From Adineta steineri (taxonomy: Eukaryota > Rotifera > Eurotatoria > Adinetida > Adinetidae): a stretch of 64,000 nucleotides of DNA. The DNA lies in NCBI GenBank assembly GCA_905250115.1, contig CAJNOI010000007.1, positions 1,037,566 to 1,101,565 of the forward strand, given 5' to 3'. Every line of letters starts with the position of its first letter. Within the stretch, counting starts at the first letter, position 1. The notes beneath the pieces are model-generated. The model saw only the letters and a program-made list of their open reading frames with translations. It did no database searches and was not told where the DNA came from. The position numbers were made by a program, and so were the translations under genes. Shown in pieces: positions 47,084 to 58,877 of the stretch.

Positions 47084-48523
47084 ATGACAAATACGATTTT
47101 TACAGAAGTGAAACAAAATTATTTTCCATCAGGTATTATTAAATGAAGTTTATTTAATAGATTCTCATATTATTATATAGGTCGAAAAGAAGTAATATTT
47201 ATGAAAACTTGTGATGATGAAGATAATTGTCAAACAAATCCTATTCAAGTTAATATACGTCTCGTGTTTTTACGAATAGGTGAAATTGATACATTAAATG
47301 AAAAATATCAAGCCCAAATAGCTATTGAATCACGTTGGTCAATTGAATTAGATAAAATTTCATCGAATTTATCATCGGATGAATTAAATCGTTTACTTCA
47401 TGGAAAATCGATTTCACTTATGAAATATGCTGAAACAAATTGGCATCCACAATTATATGTTGAAAATGCTTTGGGTGATTTAAAAGAACAAATAAGATAT
47501 AGTGCAAAAAAATCAAAAATTGATTCTCAGGTTTATATTTGTGAACATCGTGATGTTAAAGGTTTGTTTTGGGAGAAACTTGAATTACATCATTTTCCAT
47601 CTGATGTACAAGATTTATCTATATCAATTGGATCCATGTTTTATAATGATAAAGTTATATTAATAGCTGATCCATATTATTCAAGTGGTGTTAATCGTGA
47701 AGCATTTATTGATCAACAAGAATGGTCTTTATATGAACATGTTGATACACAACAAAGATATATTAAAGAATTTCTTTTTCGAGATGGTCATGATGAAGAA
47801 GAAACAGAATTTAATTTAACTGAGGAAAGAAAACGTTCATTTCTAACAATTTCATGTCATGCAGGTAAAATGAAATGAAAGTTTAAAAGAAAAAATTTTA
47901 AATCATAAATAATTTTTATTAGCACGACGTTCAGAATATTTTTATTGGAATGGTTATTGTCTTGTATGTCTAATAACAATATGTGCTTTTTGTACATTTT
48001 CTATTCCACCAAAGTAAATTAATTCTTTTTTATAAATAATTTAAACTAAATTTTTTTAGTCTTCCACAAAGTCGTCTTCAAATAACAGTTACTCTTCTTT
48101 TAACATCTGTCACTTTTCGTTGGACTGTTAATCGATCTTTAGTTTGTTTATTTATATTATAGAAAAGAAAAAGAAGAATATATATATTTTTTCTTATATT
48201 TTTAGCCAACTATATCCTATTTAACAACATTAGATAAATATGCGATTGCATCAATATTTATTCTCACTATATTATGTATATGGCATGCAATTATTGGTAC
48301 TATAGTATTTATTTATACAAATGAAGTCAAAATTGATACAGATAATTTTTATGTTTGGGTTGATCGATGTTCACTTTTAATATTTTTAATTTTATTTATT
48401 TTTATGCATTTATGTATGATAATATGGCTTTATCGAATTCCATATGGACATCGAAGACAAATGAAAAAAATGGATATAGAATATCAAAAACAACTAAAAT
48501 TACAAACAATATTAACAAAATAA
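47084..48523 (+). CDS. Pentameric ligand-gated ion channel subunit lacking the Cys-loop cysteines
   Basis: Five exons: 47084-47132, 47181-47864, 47923-48013, 48060-48141 and 48206-48523, in phase, 407 residues. The beta-sandwich ligand domain contains YQAQIAIESRW, NWHPQLYVENALGD and HHFPSDVQDLSISI. At the two positions of the canonical Cys-loop (C-x13-C) there is Trp (in LFWEKLEL) and Asp (VQD), so the disulphide is absent, as in bacterial homologues. The four membrane helices are YFYWNGYCLVCLITICAF, the M2 pore RLQITVTLLLTSVTFRW, the M2-M3 link RSLPTISYLTTLDKY with M3 YAIASIFILTIL, and M4 LLIFLILFIFMHLCMIIWLY. The intracellular M3-M4 loop is very short, also bacterial-like. No signal peptide is apparent. 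Ligand unknown. The stop is 42 bp from the convergent lyase stop. Confidence 0.85.
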
Positions 48524-48565
48524 TTTATCTCTAAAAACTAATGCAAAGACATTTTTTTTCTTATA

Positions 48566-50824
48566 TCAATAAACAAATTGTTTCTTCGTACATGTTACTA
48601 TTATAGATGAACCTAATAATTCTTTTGATGAAGGTAATTTAATACTAACATTAGTTGTGTTATTGGATAATGGGATACATTCTTGTCCATATCCAATTCT
48701 ATCAATATTTATTGTAATAATATCATTTATACGATTTGGATGAGAAATTGTAATAGAAAAATGACTTGTAGTTTCATTAAATAGATAAACACCAGCATCT
48801 TTCAAATGTACGTTTAATGAAAAGAATGAACTTTTACATGAAAAATTACTTGTCATATTATTCCATAATACAAATGATGCACGTTGAAGAATTGGCCATG
48901 CTGTTCCATGAATATAATCCTTATTTGAAATACATGAAAATATTTGTTCATTTTCATAACGTTTAATTAAATTTGATATCGATTCAATATTAACATTTGG
49001 TAAAATCATATAATTATAATCACGAGTATATGGTCCTAATCCATGATCTATCCATACAGTTACTGTACGTTTAGTTATTGTATCATTATAAGGTCCAATT
49101 GTATTGTAAGAGGCTGTCTTTGTACTCACTTCTGCTCCTATTGCTGAATATAAATATTGTTTTTGTAGAAGATATACAATTTTACTTTCACCAATGTGTA
49201 TCCATTGAACATTTTCCGATTGATTAGAAGTATAAGGAAATGAATAATTAATTCCATCAATAAGAGAAATTATATGACCATTAAAAAAACCAATAGTAAC
49301 ATTACCTTTTAATAATAAGCGACTAACAAGTGTTGTCCATACTGTATTTTGTGTAGTAATTGTTAAATTACTTGCTAATGCAATAATTGCATCATCATAA
49401 AAATGCCAGGATCGTTTAGCAGTAAGATTATGAGTTGCTGTATCCATTATTGCTAAACCATAACTACCATCACTAACACCACCAACAAAATTTAATTTTA
49501 TCCAATTAAATTCTCCACGTATACAAGATTCAATTGGAATATCATGTTCAACTGTAATACCGTTAATTGCTTGCCAATCTAATAGAGGAAATATTTCTTG
49601 ATAATCAGCAGCATTCGTAGTATAAATATTTAATACACCTTGACCAAGATGTTCACCTTTTTGATTTTCATAATTAATACATTCGGTAGGTTGAGTTCGA
49701 ATTGATTGCATTTTTATTGTACTTGTCCAATTCATACGACGATGTACTTGATAATCAGATGTATAGAAATGTTTATTTCCAATCAATGGAATAGCATTAG
49801 GTTTAATATCAAGACGATCAGCAAAATTTAATAAATCTATCTTAAGATTATTTAATTCTACTAATTGTGCTAATGATCTAATCCAGTTTGATTTCAATTC
49901 AAATTCTAAAGTAGCAAAATTTGTACCTGCTCTATCAATCGCTCTACCTTCAACTTGCCAATCCCATAAATTATCCTGAATCATCCAAGCATCACCTTCT
50001 ATTAAAAACTTCGCGAATATTATTATTTGTTGTTGATTTAATTCATATTGGGTATTTTCAGTACATAAAACAAATATAATGATAGCTAAAGCCCAATCTT
50101 GTCCGTAAGATGCTGGTAATAATTGTGTACCATGAAAATGATATGACCAATCATTTTGTATGCCTTGTCCACCTACTGGTAAAACAACAATATCTTTCCA
50201 CATACGTGTAAAACCTTGTTCAAGACCAGTTCTATTATTTGTTGCTAATGATCGATATAATTCAATTTGTATCATCCAAACAAGATTTGCACCTGTACCA
50301 GGATCATGTTCCCACCAATCGGAACGAAACGATATTTCAGTTATTTTTTTCGTTTCAAAATTTGTTGCATTATTACCTAACATTAATAATTGGCCAGTTA
50401 ATAAAAGTGGAATTCCTATTTGATTAAACCACCAATTTGGATTTAAAAAATCACGTATTAACCATACATTGAGAGCACAATGAGCACCAGTTGCTAATCG
50501 TGAATCATTCTGTACACTTGATCCAGGAACTGTTAATGCTTGTATCATAATATTTACACGTGTTAAATGTATTTCTGTTGTCCATACAGCTAAAGTTTTA
50601 TCTTCATAATTAATATCTTCCCAATAACAAGAACTATTCATTTTTTTATTGTAAGCAATCGCATCTGTAACTATACTTGATATATTATCAGATGTTGGCC
50701 AAATAATCATTTCTAATATACGTTGACGAATCATAGCAATATCATCATTGCCTTGTTGACAAATTGTGAATATTGGATATGAGAATACAAGAACAAGAAT
50801 AGATACAAATGCTAGATATTTCAT
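48566..50824 (-). CDS. Secreted polysaccharide lyase family 8 (hyaluronate/chondroitin lyase type)
   Basis: Intronless, 752 residues, signal peptide MKYLAFVSILVLVFSYPIFT. PL8 enzymes cleave uronic-acid polysaccharides by beta-elimination. Catalytic residues are in place: Asn180 in GTGANLVWM, His231 in YHFHGTQLL and Tyr240 in PASYGQDW; the nine-residue His-Tyr spacing equals that of bacterial hyaluronate lyase. An aromatic patch precedes them (NPNWWFNQIGIP). The C-terminal half is beta-rich with many NxT/S sequons (SWHFYDDAIIALASNLTITT, VWIDHGLGPYTRDYNYMILP), the family beta-sandwich. PL8 is mainly bacterial and fungal; an intronless intact copy among intron-rich animal genes suggests horizontal transfer, and a signal peptide with glycosylation sites suggests domestication. 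Substrate is not decided by sequence alone. Confidence 0.88.
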   Translation of the reverse strand: MKYLAFVSILVLVFSYPIFTICQQGNDDIAMIRQRILEMIIWPTSDNISSIVTDAIAYNKKMNSSCYWEDINYEDKTLAVWTTEIHLTRVNIMIQALTVPGSSVQNDSRLATGAHCALNVWLIRDFLNPNWWFNQIGIPLLLTGQLLMLGNNATNFETKKITEISFRSDWWEHDPGTGANLVWMIQIELYRSLATNNRTGLEQGFTRMWKDIVVLPVGGQGIQNDWSYHFHGTQLLPASYGQDWALAIIIFVLCTENTQYELNQQQIIIFAKFLIEGDAWMIQDNLWDWQVEGRAIDRAGTNFATLEFELKSNWIRSLAQLVELNNLKIDLLNFADRLDIKPNAIPLIGNKHFYTSDYQVHRRMNWTSTIKMQSIRTQPTECINYENQKGEHLGQGVLNIYTTNAADYQEIFPLLDWQAINGITVEHDIPIESCIRGEFNWIKLNFVGGVSDGSYGLAIMDTATHNLTAKRSWHFYDDAIIALASNLTITTQNTVWTTLVSRLLLKGNVTIGFFNGHIISLIDGINYSFPYTSNQSENVQWIHIGESKIVYLLQKQYLYSAIGAEVSTKTASYNTIGPYNDTITKRTVTVWIDHGLGPYTRDYNYMILPNVNIESISNLIKRYENEQIFSCISNKDYIHGTAWPILQRASFVLWNNMTSNFSCKSSFFSLNVHLKDAGVYLFNETTSHFSITISHPNRINDIITINIDRIGYGQECIPLSNNTTNVSIKLPSSKELLGSSIIVTCTKKQFVY

Positions 50825-51230
50825 TCCTAGAATAAATTTTTAGTTAACATATACTTCGTATATATAACCACTTTATTTATTTTTATCATTGATGAAAATA
50901 AAAAAAAGAACGCATACAGATAAGTTTGAGAAGACTGAGGTAAATATGATAATTATGACAAGAAATATTTCGTTTTATATTTATTTATTTATTTAATGAT
51001 AATTTATTCGATATCTCACTATAAAACAAAAATAATCATTCGATTCATTTATTCGTAATCGTATGAGTGAGAGTAAATGATAAAAGTAGTGCACCTTCTC
51101 ATATTACATATGCTATATGTTATTTTCTTTTGTTTATCATTTTTTTAACTTCTTATCTTTTGGTTAAATAGAGAGAAACATATATGAAGATTCTAATCTT
51201 TCTTCATTTCTAACATTAACACAAATAACA

Positions 51231-51563
51231 ATGCTTCGTCGTGCAACAAACGGTGCTCAACTTCTTCGTCATGTTGTTTTATTTAAATTTAAAAATACAG
51301 CAAGTCAAGCAGATATTGCTAAAATTGAAGGTGAATTTCGTGCATTAGCTACAACTAAAGTACCACAAGTACGAGCATTTGAAAGTGGAACACATATTGG
51401 AAAAGAAAATTTAAATCAAGGTTTTACTCATGCTTTCTTATTAACCTTTGACAATGAACAAGATCGAGATACATACATGGCTCATGATGATCACAAAGCG
51501 TTTGTTAAACTTCAACAAGGCATCGTTGATAATAAAATTGTACTTGCCTTTCGAGGCGAATAG
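51231..51563 (+). CDS. Dabb (stress-responsive A/B barrel) domain protein
   Basis: 110-residue single-exon gene, ATG at 51231. LLRHVVLFKFKNTASQADIA at the start and FTHAFLLTFDNEQDRDTYMA with the H-x2-HKAFV motif (AHDDHKAFVKL) are the Dabb signature; the domain spans nearly the entire protein and forms a dimeric ferredoxin-like alpha/beta barrel. Members are common in bacteria, fungi and plants, where some respond to salt or act as small cyclases; many are uncharacterised. The first ten residues (MLRRATNGAQ) are basic and could be a weak mitochondrial presequence. Divergent from the lyase gene, 406 bp apart. Confidence 0.85.
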   Translation: MLRRATNGAQLLRHVVLFKFKNTASQADIAKIEGEFRALATTKVPQVRAFESGTHIGKENLNQGFTHAFLLTFDNEQDRDTYMAHDDHKAFVKLQQGIVDNKIVLAFRGE

Positions 51564-51707
51564 ATTTATATATTATCTTTAAATAAATTCGTAGTTTATT
51601 TGTTTCTTTCTAAACTTAAAATAAAGGTTATAAAATTCATTTTAAAATGTTAATAAATAATCATATGTTTTCGAATGAATAAAACAATTGTCTCATGATT
51701 TGAAATA

Positions 51708-52468
51708 CTAAGGGTAGTCAAACAGTTTTGCAAACAGCACTTTTTTGCTTATCGAAAGACTGAGAACTTTTTCTTTTTTTTTATAAAAAGATAGAGCATT
51801 TTTTGCTCTATTTTTCTATACTATTTGAAACCTCTTCGTCTAATATCATAGTAATAAAAATTTAATAAAAACGATTTTTTTAACACCTAACTCGTTATTA
51901 GATCTTAATCGAGAAAATATTTTGTATTTCATTTTATCATTTTGTGATCGTTAAATGCGTTGTATTAAAAAATGAAATATACCACAAGATGCAGCCTGGA
52001 AAGCTCTGCAATTTACAAAGAACAACTATAAGAAGATAACAGGGGCAAAAACGAATAAAGCTCTTAGCAAAAAAAAGGTCCAGTTTTCATAACTTCGACA
52101 TTTGATCACTCAGAGTTTTACTTGTTTTGAAAATAAAAGAGTGCAACTGTAAAATATGTAGCCCTGTATAAATTGTAGAGCTTTTGACGCTGCATCTTGT
52201 GGTATATTTCATTTTCAAATACAACGCTTTTAAAGATGATAAAATGAGATACAAAATGTTTCATCGATTAAGATCTAATAACGAGTTAGGTGTTAAAAAA
52301 ATCGTTTTTATTAAATTTTTATTACTATGATATTAGACGAAGAGGTTTCAAATAGTATAGAAAAATAGAGCAAAAAATGCTCTATCTTTTTATAAAAAAA
52401 AAGAAAAAGTTCTCAGTCTTTCGATAAGCAAAAAAGTGCTGTTTGCAAAACTTTTTGACTACCCTTAG
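51708..52468. mobile_element. 761-bp foldback element with long inverted arms and TA target duplication
   Basis: Both ends read CTAAGGGTAGTCAAA when oriented inward, flanked by TA at 51706-51707 and 52469-52470, the Tc1/mariner-type target duplication. The arms are about 310-320 bp each, nearly complementary along their full length (for example GCTCTATTTTTCTATACTAT at 51805 against its complement at 52350), around a spacer of about 120-140 bp. No open frame. It is non-autonomous and sits 234 bp upstream of the TRPM start codon. Confidence 0.85.
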
Positions 52469-52702
52469 TAGTATTTTTCGTTGCATATGTGTCAAAAGCG
52501 CGACCTCTTTTTTTATTTCTCCTTCTTATGCGATTCGTTTGTTTTATGACAGGAGGCTATCGCATAGAAAACGACTACGGTGATGTTGTCAAGTTTGATG
52601 TTATTATGACAACTATAATCTTTAGTTGAAATCAAATTATTTAAATAGTTTCAATATGTTATGATATTTGTCATAAAGAAAAGTTTTCTATTTGATTAAA
52701 CT

Positions 52703-55700
52703 ATGACAACAAGCCGTGGCAGATCAACGCATACTTCCAATAATAATAATAATACTAATAAAAATGGCAACGAATGTAACGTCGAACTGGTAACTTTCTG
52801 ATCATTTTTTTATTATATAAATGAATACTTTCAAATTAGTTTCCAATATCAAAAGATGGAGATTGGTCTCGAGCAATTCATCATGATCTCAATATAAAAC
52901 GACGAACTTGCACAACATTTATTATTCCAAAAGATAAAAAAGCTGCTACTGCGTATGATAATACTATTCAATTATTTATATATTTAATATCAAATACTTG
53001 ATTTTAGTGATCAAAGTACAAATGATCCTCAATGTTCTTGTAAACGTCTTCGTCGTGAACATTCTTGGGATCTTTTTGAAGAAGATGTTAATAATGTTAA
53101 ATGGAATAAAGACGATCATACAAGATCTGCTTACAATAATGCATATGGATATATACCCAATACTCGTTCACATTATATTCGATGTGATATTGAAACTGAA
53201 CCAAAGATTCTTGCAAAATTAATGTTTGATGTATGGAAAGTTAAACCACCACGATTAATAATGTGTATTATCGGTGGTGCTAAATATTTTAAATTAAATG
53301 AACGACTTGAAAGAGAATTTATGAAAGGTATTATTCAAGCGGCATTAAAAGCAGGTAAAAGAAAACAAAGATATGTTAAAATCATATAGAATTTTCTCGT
53401 TTTAATAGATGGTTGGATTGTAACAACAGGTTTTAAAACAGGCGTTGTACAACTTGTTGGTGAAGCCATTCATGATCATAAAGTAACCAATCCACGAAGC
53501 CATATTACAGCTATTGGTTGTTCAAAATGGGGTGCCGTTAGAAATCGAGAATCTCTTATTTCAGTAAAGATTTAGAATTTGTTTTTTTTTAATTATTGAA
53601 TTCTCGAAAATATCTAGTCCAAAAAACCAACTAAAGGTACTCCTGATCCATCGAAGAATACATCAAATAATAGAAAGAAAGGTGAACAAGATCTTGAGCC
53701 TAATCATACTCATTTTCTTTTACTTGATGATGGAACATATTACGATTATGATACTGGAGATTATCGATCGAGATTTGTTCTTGACGCATCAAGTTACAAA
53801 CATAAGGATGCTAATAATCAACAAAAAAATGGTAATCTAATAGGTTTTCAATTTCTAATTGTTTATTAGATATTTTCTTTTATTCAAGTTCCTGTTGTAA
53901 CCATAGTTGTTGAAGGTGGTCCGGATACATTATTAACAATTTACAAAGATCTTCGTCGAGATATACCAATAGTCTTGATTGATGTGAGTCATTTTATTTA
54001 TACTATGTTATGTATACAATTGAATATTATATATTTATATATAGGGTAGTGGTCGAGTTCCTAATATGCTTGCAAATTATCTTGCACGTACAGAATCAAT
54101 GATTCATCGAATAGGAAAAGAAGAAGCTGCTGATTGGAAAAAAGTAGTTGATGTTATAGATGATAATGATAAAGAAAAGTAAAATCTATATTTATTATTA
54201 TATTTACATATATTTATTGATAATTATTTTTTAAGATTGAAAAACAAATTTCAGCCTTATGAAAGTGAAATACGTGATGATTTAAGAGATATAGCAAAAG
54301 GATCGAAAAAATTTGAAAGTTCCGATGAATTATTTTATTGTATTCTTTATTGTTTACAACCAGCTGTTAGATCAAGAATTCTTGTTTATAGTCTTGATGG
54401 TGATCATGATTTAGATGATACTATTTTTGAAGCTATTATTCATGGTAGAATAATTGGTATTTTATGAATATACTTATTTCTTTCTTTTTATTTTAATAGC
54501 AAACCTAGAGAAAAGTTCTGATGCGGATAAAGCATCTACTCGAAAACAATTATTATTATTGGCACTTGCTTGGGATGCAATTGAAGTAGCGAAAGAACTT
54601 ATTATAAAAGATGATTTAAGTGATCTTGATGTAATTATACGGAAAAAAAAGAAAATAATATTTATTATTAAATTATGTTTATTTTTCTCTATAGGAACCA
54701 ACGAAAGCCGAACTATTTTTCGAAGCTCTTAGACGTGATCGTTCACAATTTGTTAATACATTTATTAAACTAAATTTTGATATAACTAAAATGTTTTATG
54801 AAGGAAAAACAAATAAACCATGGAAATTAAAATGGGATAAATTATCTGATATATATAATAATGATCATGAGAAAAATGTACTACAGAATAGAATAGATTT
54901 TAAAATCTATATTATATTTAATTATTTTTCTTTTTTCTTAGAAAGAACGTCTTTATTTGCTTAATAAATGTCATGAAAGTGGAAAAATTGAACACAAAGA
55001 AGAACTTGATCGAATATTAAGAAAATTAATAGGTGATTATATGAAACCAACCTATTCTACTTCAGTAAATGGACCAATAGGACGACTTTCATTGTGTTGT
55101 GGATGTCCGCAAAGAGGCCGTGTTTCAGATAGCCGTACTGTTTTATATAAAGACGATAATAATTACGATGATGATGATTCAGAAGTACCCGATCCAGAAG
55201 AAGCTAAAAAAGAAGCTCAAGAACTTGTTTATCGGGATTTATTTTTTTGGTCAATATTAACAAACCGTATTGAAATGTCAAAAGTTCTATTACGTCATAT
55301 GCAAACACGTATATGTGCTGCATTAATCGCATCAAAAGTATTAAAGTCATATGCAAAGTTTGCTCGTGATAATGAATCCAAAGATGTTCTACGTTCTGAA
55401 GCTGAAACTTTCGAAGAATATGCTAAGGAATGTTTAAAATGTTGTTATAATTGTGATGAAGCCATAGCATGTGAAATTGCTATTCGACGTATTAATATAT
55501 TTGGTGGTGTTTCATGTCTTCAAGTAAAAACTTTTTGAAGAAAAATAAATAGAAGATTTAGTTGAATGTTTCTATTTTTAGGTAGCTGTTGACGCTGATG
55601 ATAAAAATTTTGTTGGTCAACCATGTTGTGATCAACTTTTGACTAATGTTTGGTATGACAAATTAGAACCACTTCAATTAACAATGCCGAAACGAATTGC

Positions 55701-57718
55701 ATTAATTTTGAGTCTTTGTACATTTGGTTTATTAGCACCTTTCTTACTTTCATTTCGTAAACCAGAATCGGAAACGGATAGTATAGATAATTTTCTTCAT
55801 AATCAAAATAAAACGTATGGAATGACAGTTAATGAAACCGAAGAGGAAGAAGAAAACAGAAAAAAATTATTATCAAACGAAAAAAAAAAGTAAATATTTA
55901 ATTCTGAAGATTAATTTATATATTTTAATATTATTTATTTTATTTAGATTAGATAATCATGGTATTAATTATTCTGATATTTATATACCAAAATCAAAAT
56001 CTTTTTCAAATCGATGTAAAAAATATGTTCGTCGTCTAAAACAATTTCATGAAGCTCCATTTATTAAATTTTTATATAATTGTGCTAGTTACACATTTTT
56101 CCTGTTGCTCTTTTCTTATTATCTGTTATTTAATTTTAATATTCCAACAGATGACATTCCAAGTATACATTGGACAGAAATTTTAGTTATTATTTATGTA
56201 TCAACAATGCTTATGGAAGATTTTCGACGAGTAAATTATTTCAAAGCTTTTTTTTCTTATTCAAAAGCTTTTTCTTTATTTTTAGTTCCTTTGTCTGGAT
56301 AATCGAACATTTTTTGGAAAGCTGCATAATTATTTTGTTAATGATCTATTGTTTAGTTCAATTCGTATTGCATCATATGTTCTTTTTTATATTGGCCTTA
56401 TTCTTCGTTTTGTATATGCATCCGATGATGAACAATTATCAGTTGCTAAAATAATTCTTGCTTATGATCTTGAAATCTTTTATATTCGTTCATTAACTTT
56501 TCTTAATGTTGCAAAAAACCTAGGTCCTAAACTCGTTATGATACGAAAAATGGTATGTTTGATGATTTCATTTTATTATTCTAATTGATATTTTTAGATT
56601 ATTGATTTGTTTTTCTTCATATGTATTATTCTAATTGCAATGCTTGCATATGGTGTAGTTTCTCGATCTATGTATGATTTTGGTCCTGATGCTAGTGGTA
56701 ATGACTTAGCATTTGATGGTCGATCAATTTTTCGACATATTATTTATCCAGTTTATTATCTTATGTATGGATCAACAGATAGCGAAACGGGAGCACTTGA
56801 TCGTATAGTTCTATATTTTTTTTAAATAAAGTTTAAATTACATGATTTCCTTTCTAGAAAATCCCGATATGGCTACATCAATTGCTACTCATATTTTATT
56901 AGCATTTCATATGTTATTTGTTAACATTCTTCTCATTAATCTTCTTATTGCCATGTTCAGTTTTACATTTGAAGCTGTTCAAAGGGACACTGATCTTGTT
57001 TGGCGTTATGAACGATATTCATTAGTTCGTGAATATTTTGGTCGACCACCACTTTTTCCTCCATTTATTATTATAACACATTTTATTGAAATTATTAAAT
57101 TGATTATACGACATTTACCAGGAAGAAAACGTTCATCTTCGAAGCCAGCACGAGCAAAAACATTTAGTAATATAGATAAAATGTTATGAATTTTCTTTAT
57201 GTTGATGTTTATTAATTTTTAGAAATGGTTGGTGCTAATCGAAAAATAGATAAAGATTGGTCAGAATTTGAAAGTTATGCAACAAATTTGTATGCTCGAC
57301 GAATAGTTAGTGGTCAACCAACTTCAGCTGCCGCTCTTGTACCATCAGCTGCACGTCAAGAACTTTTATCATCTTCTGCTGATGCATTTAATATGCCTTC
57401 ATTAACATCGAATCTCGATGTTAAAGCAATAACTGATGAAATGACATCAATAAAAAAAGTTGTTGGAGATCTTCGTACTTATGCTGAAGAAGTAATAATC
57501 AACTAAAATTCTTATTAATATAGCTTTTTCTTTGTTCGTTATAGATGAATAGATGTATGCAATGGATGATGGATGCAATGGATCGTGTTAAAATGTCTAA
57601 GGAACCAAAACCAAGATTGAGATCAGCATTAACGACAAGTGGTAAGATTATTTTATTGATTTTACTCTGTTTATAATCTATATTATTTTTTCTAGATGTG
57701 AGATTAACCGAAGACTAA
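52703..57718 (+). CDS. TRPM-family cation channel
   Basis: Nineteen exons: 52703-52789, 52840-52952, 53008-53354, 53409-53563, 53618-53831, 53889-53983, 54045-54178, 54236-54444, 54500-54630, 54695-54877, 54942-55523, 55582-55889, 55948-56230, 56286-56552, 56598-56802, 56858-57166, 57223-57491, 57545-57641 and 57696-57718; every phase agrees, 1336 residues. The N-terminal TRPM homology region is clear: PPRLIMCIIGGAKYFKLNER, GWIVTTGFKTGVVQLVGEAI and VVTIVVEGGPDTLLTI (SLOG-like fold). Helical repeats follow, then six spans including ILVIIYVSTMLMEDFRR and IIDLFFFICIILIAMLAYG, the pore RHIIYPVYYLMYGSTDS, S6 VNILLINLLIAMFSFTFEAV, and the TRP helix WRYERYSLVREYFGRPPLFP. A coiled-coil-like tail ends the protein; no C-terminal kinase or NUDT9-type domain. 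A non-selective cation channel in plasma or endomembranes. Confidence 0.92.
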
Positions 57719-58875
57719 GTATTTCTGTGATTGACATCTATGCATTTTTTACTTATTTTTTTATTGTTAATTTGTGAAACTAACTTTTTTATTTTCAAAT
57801 ATATTACATCGATTTTTAATAAACATGATCTATTCTCACATACACCCGCATTTAAACGACGTCAAAATTATATTGAATAATACAACGAATAATTGATAAA
57901 AGAATTTCATCTTCAAATATATGATATGTTATTAATAATTCAAGTGCAGATCAAATTTTTCTCATTACATCTTGATAACCATGATATTCTTGTGTACCTT
58001 TTTTGAAATTCTAGACTTTTTAATGAAAAACAAGCTGTTGTAAATGTCTGTAATTTGGTTAAATTAAAAAAACAAGAGAAAAATCTAAAATATTTTATTT
58101 AAAAGAATTCGTTTACTTTGTCATAATTTTCTTCATGTATTTTAAATTAAATTGTTATCTAAAAGTAATGAAATATAATTTTAAAGTTTTTATAAACAGA
58201 TCGAGAAATTTGAGCTAATTAATTGAAATACATCAATACGATATTTTCTCTAATGCAAAAATGAAATTATATATTTCATAGCTGATTGTTTCTCTCTAAA
58301 TATCGAACTTCTATTAAAAAATCCTTTAAATAAAACTGTTGATATTTAAATCTCGGTTGTAATACATGAGCTTTCTAGCAACATTGTTTTGGTTATATAG
58401 CCGATAAAATAACCCAGGATGTTCAGTCCGATCATCGGAAACGATATATTACTGCATTAATTCTCGTCGTATTTTGCCGTAATCCGATATCCCGGAAGAG
58501 TAACCATTTTTGTCGTTTTTACATCGTTTACGTTGCCGTTGCTTTTGACCTGGAACTAAAATAAATTTCAGTTATATTGATAGATAATCTCGAAGTTATT
58601 ATCGGTACAGTTTATTCAATTCTTTAGGGTAGAGTGAGCGTGGATATGAGTATTATACCCTTTACATACCCTCACCCACACGCCATACTTTCTTTTCGTT
58701 CAATAGTCATGTTTCATAAATTCTCGTCAAACTATCACCTTTATCTACTAAATTTCAACAAAGTAGTAACTGCATTCGTTAAATTGCAACAAAATATTCA
58801 CTTTATCTACTAAATTTCAATAAAGAATTAGCTTTATTCATTAATTTTCAACAAATTAATAACTTTATCTAGCTA
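57719..58875. other. Intergenic with GC-richer block and tandem repeat
   Basis: 3' spacer of TRPM and upstream of the zinc-binding gene. A GC-richer block lies at about 58390-58560, and CCCTCACCCACACGCC near 58669 again recalls the telomere-like unit. No gene seen. Confidence 0.45.
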
Positions 58876-58877
58876 AT
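58738..58877 (+). repeat. About 32-bp diverged tandem repeat running into a start codon
   Basis: Four-plus units built on CTTTATCTACTAAATTTCAA with following CAAA/TAAA, at about 58738, 58770, 58799, 58831 and a partial last unit (ACTTTATCTAGCTAATGG) that contains the ATG of the next gene at 58876. Confidence 0.65.
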
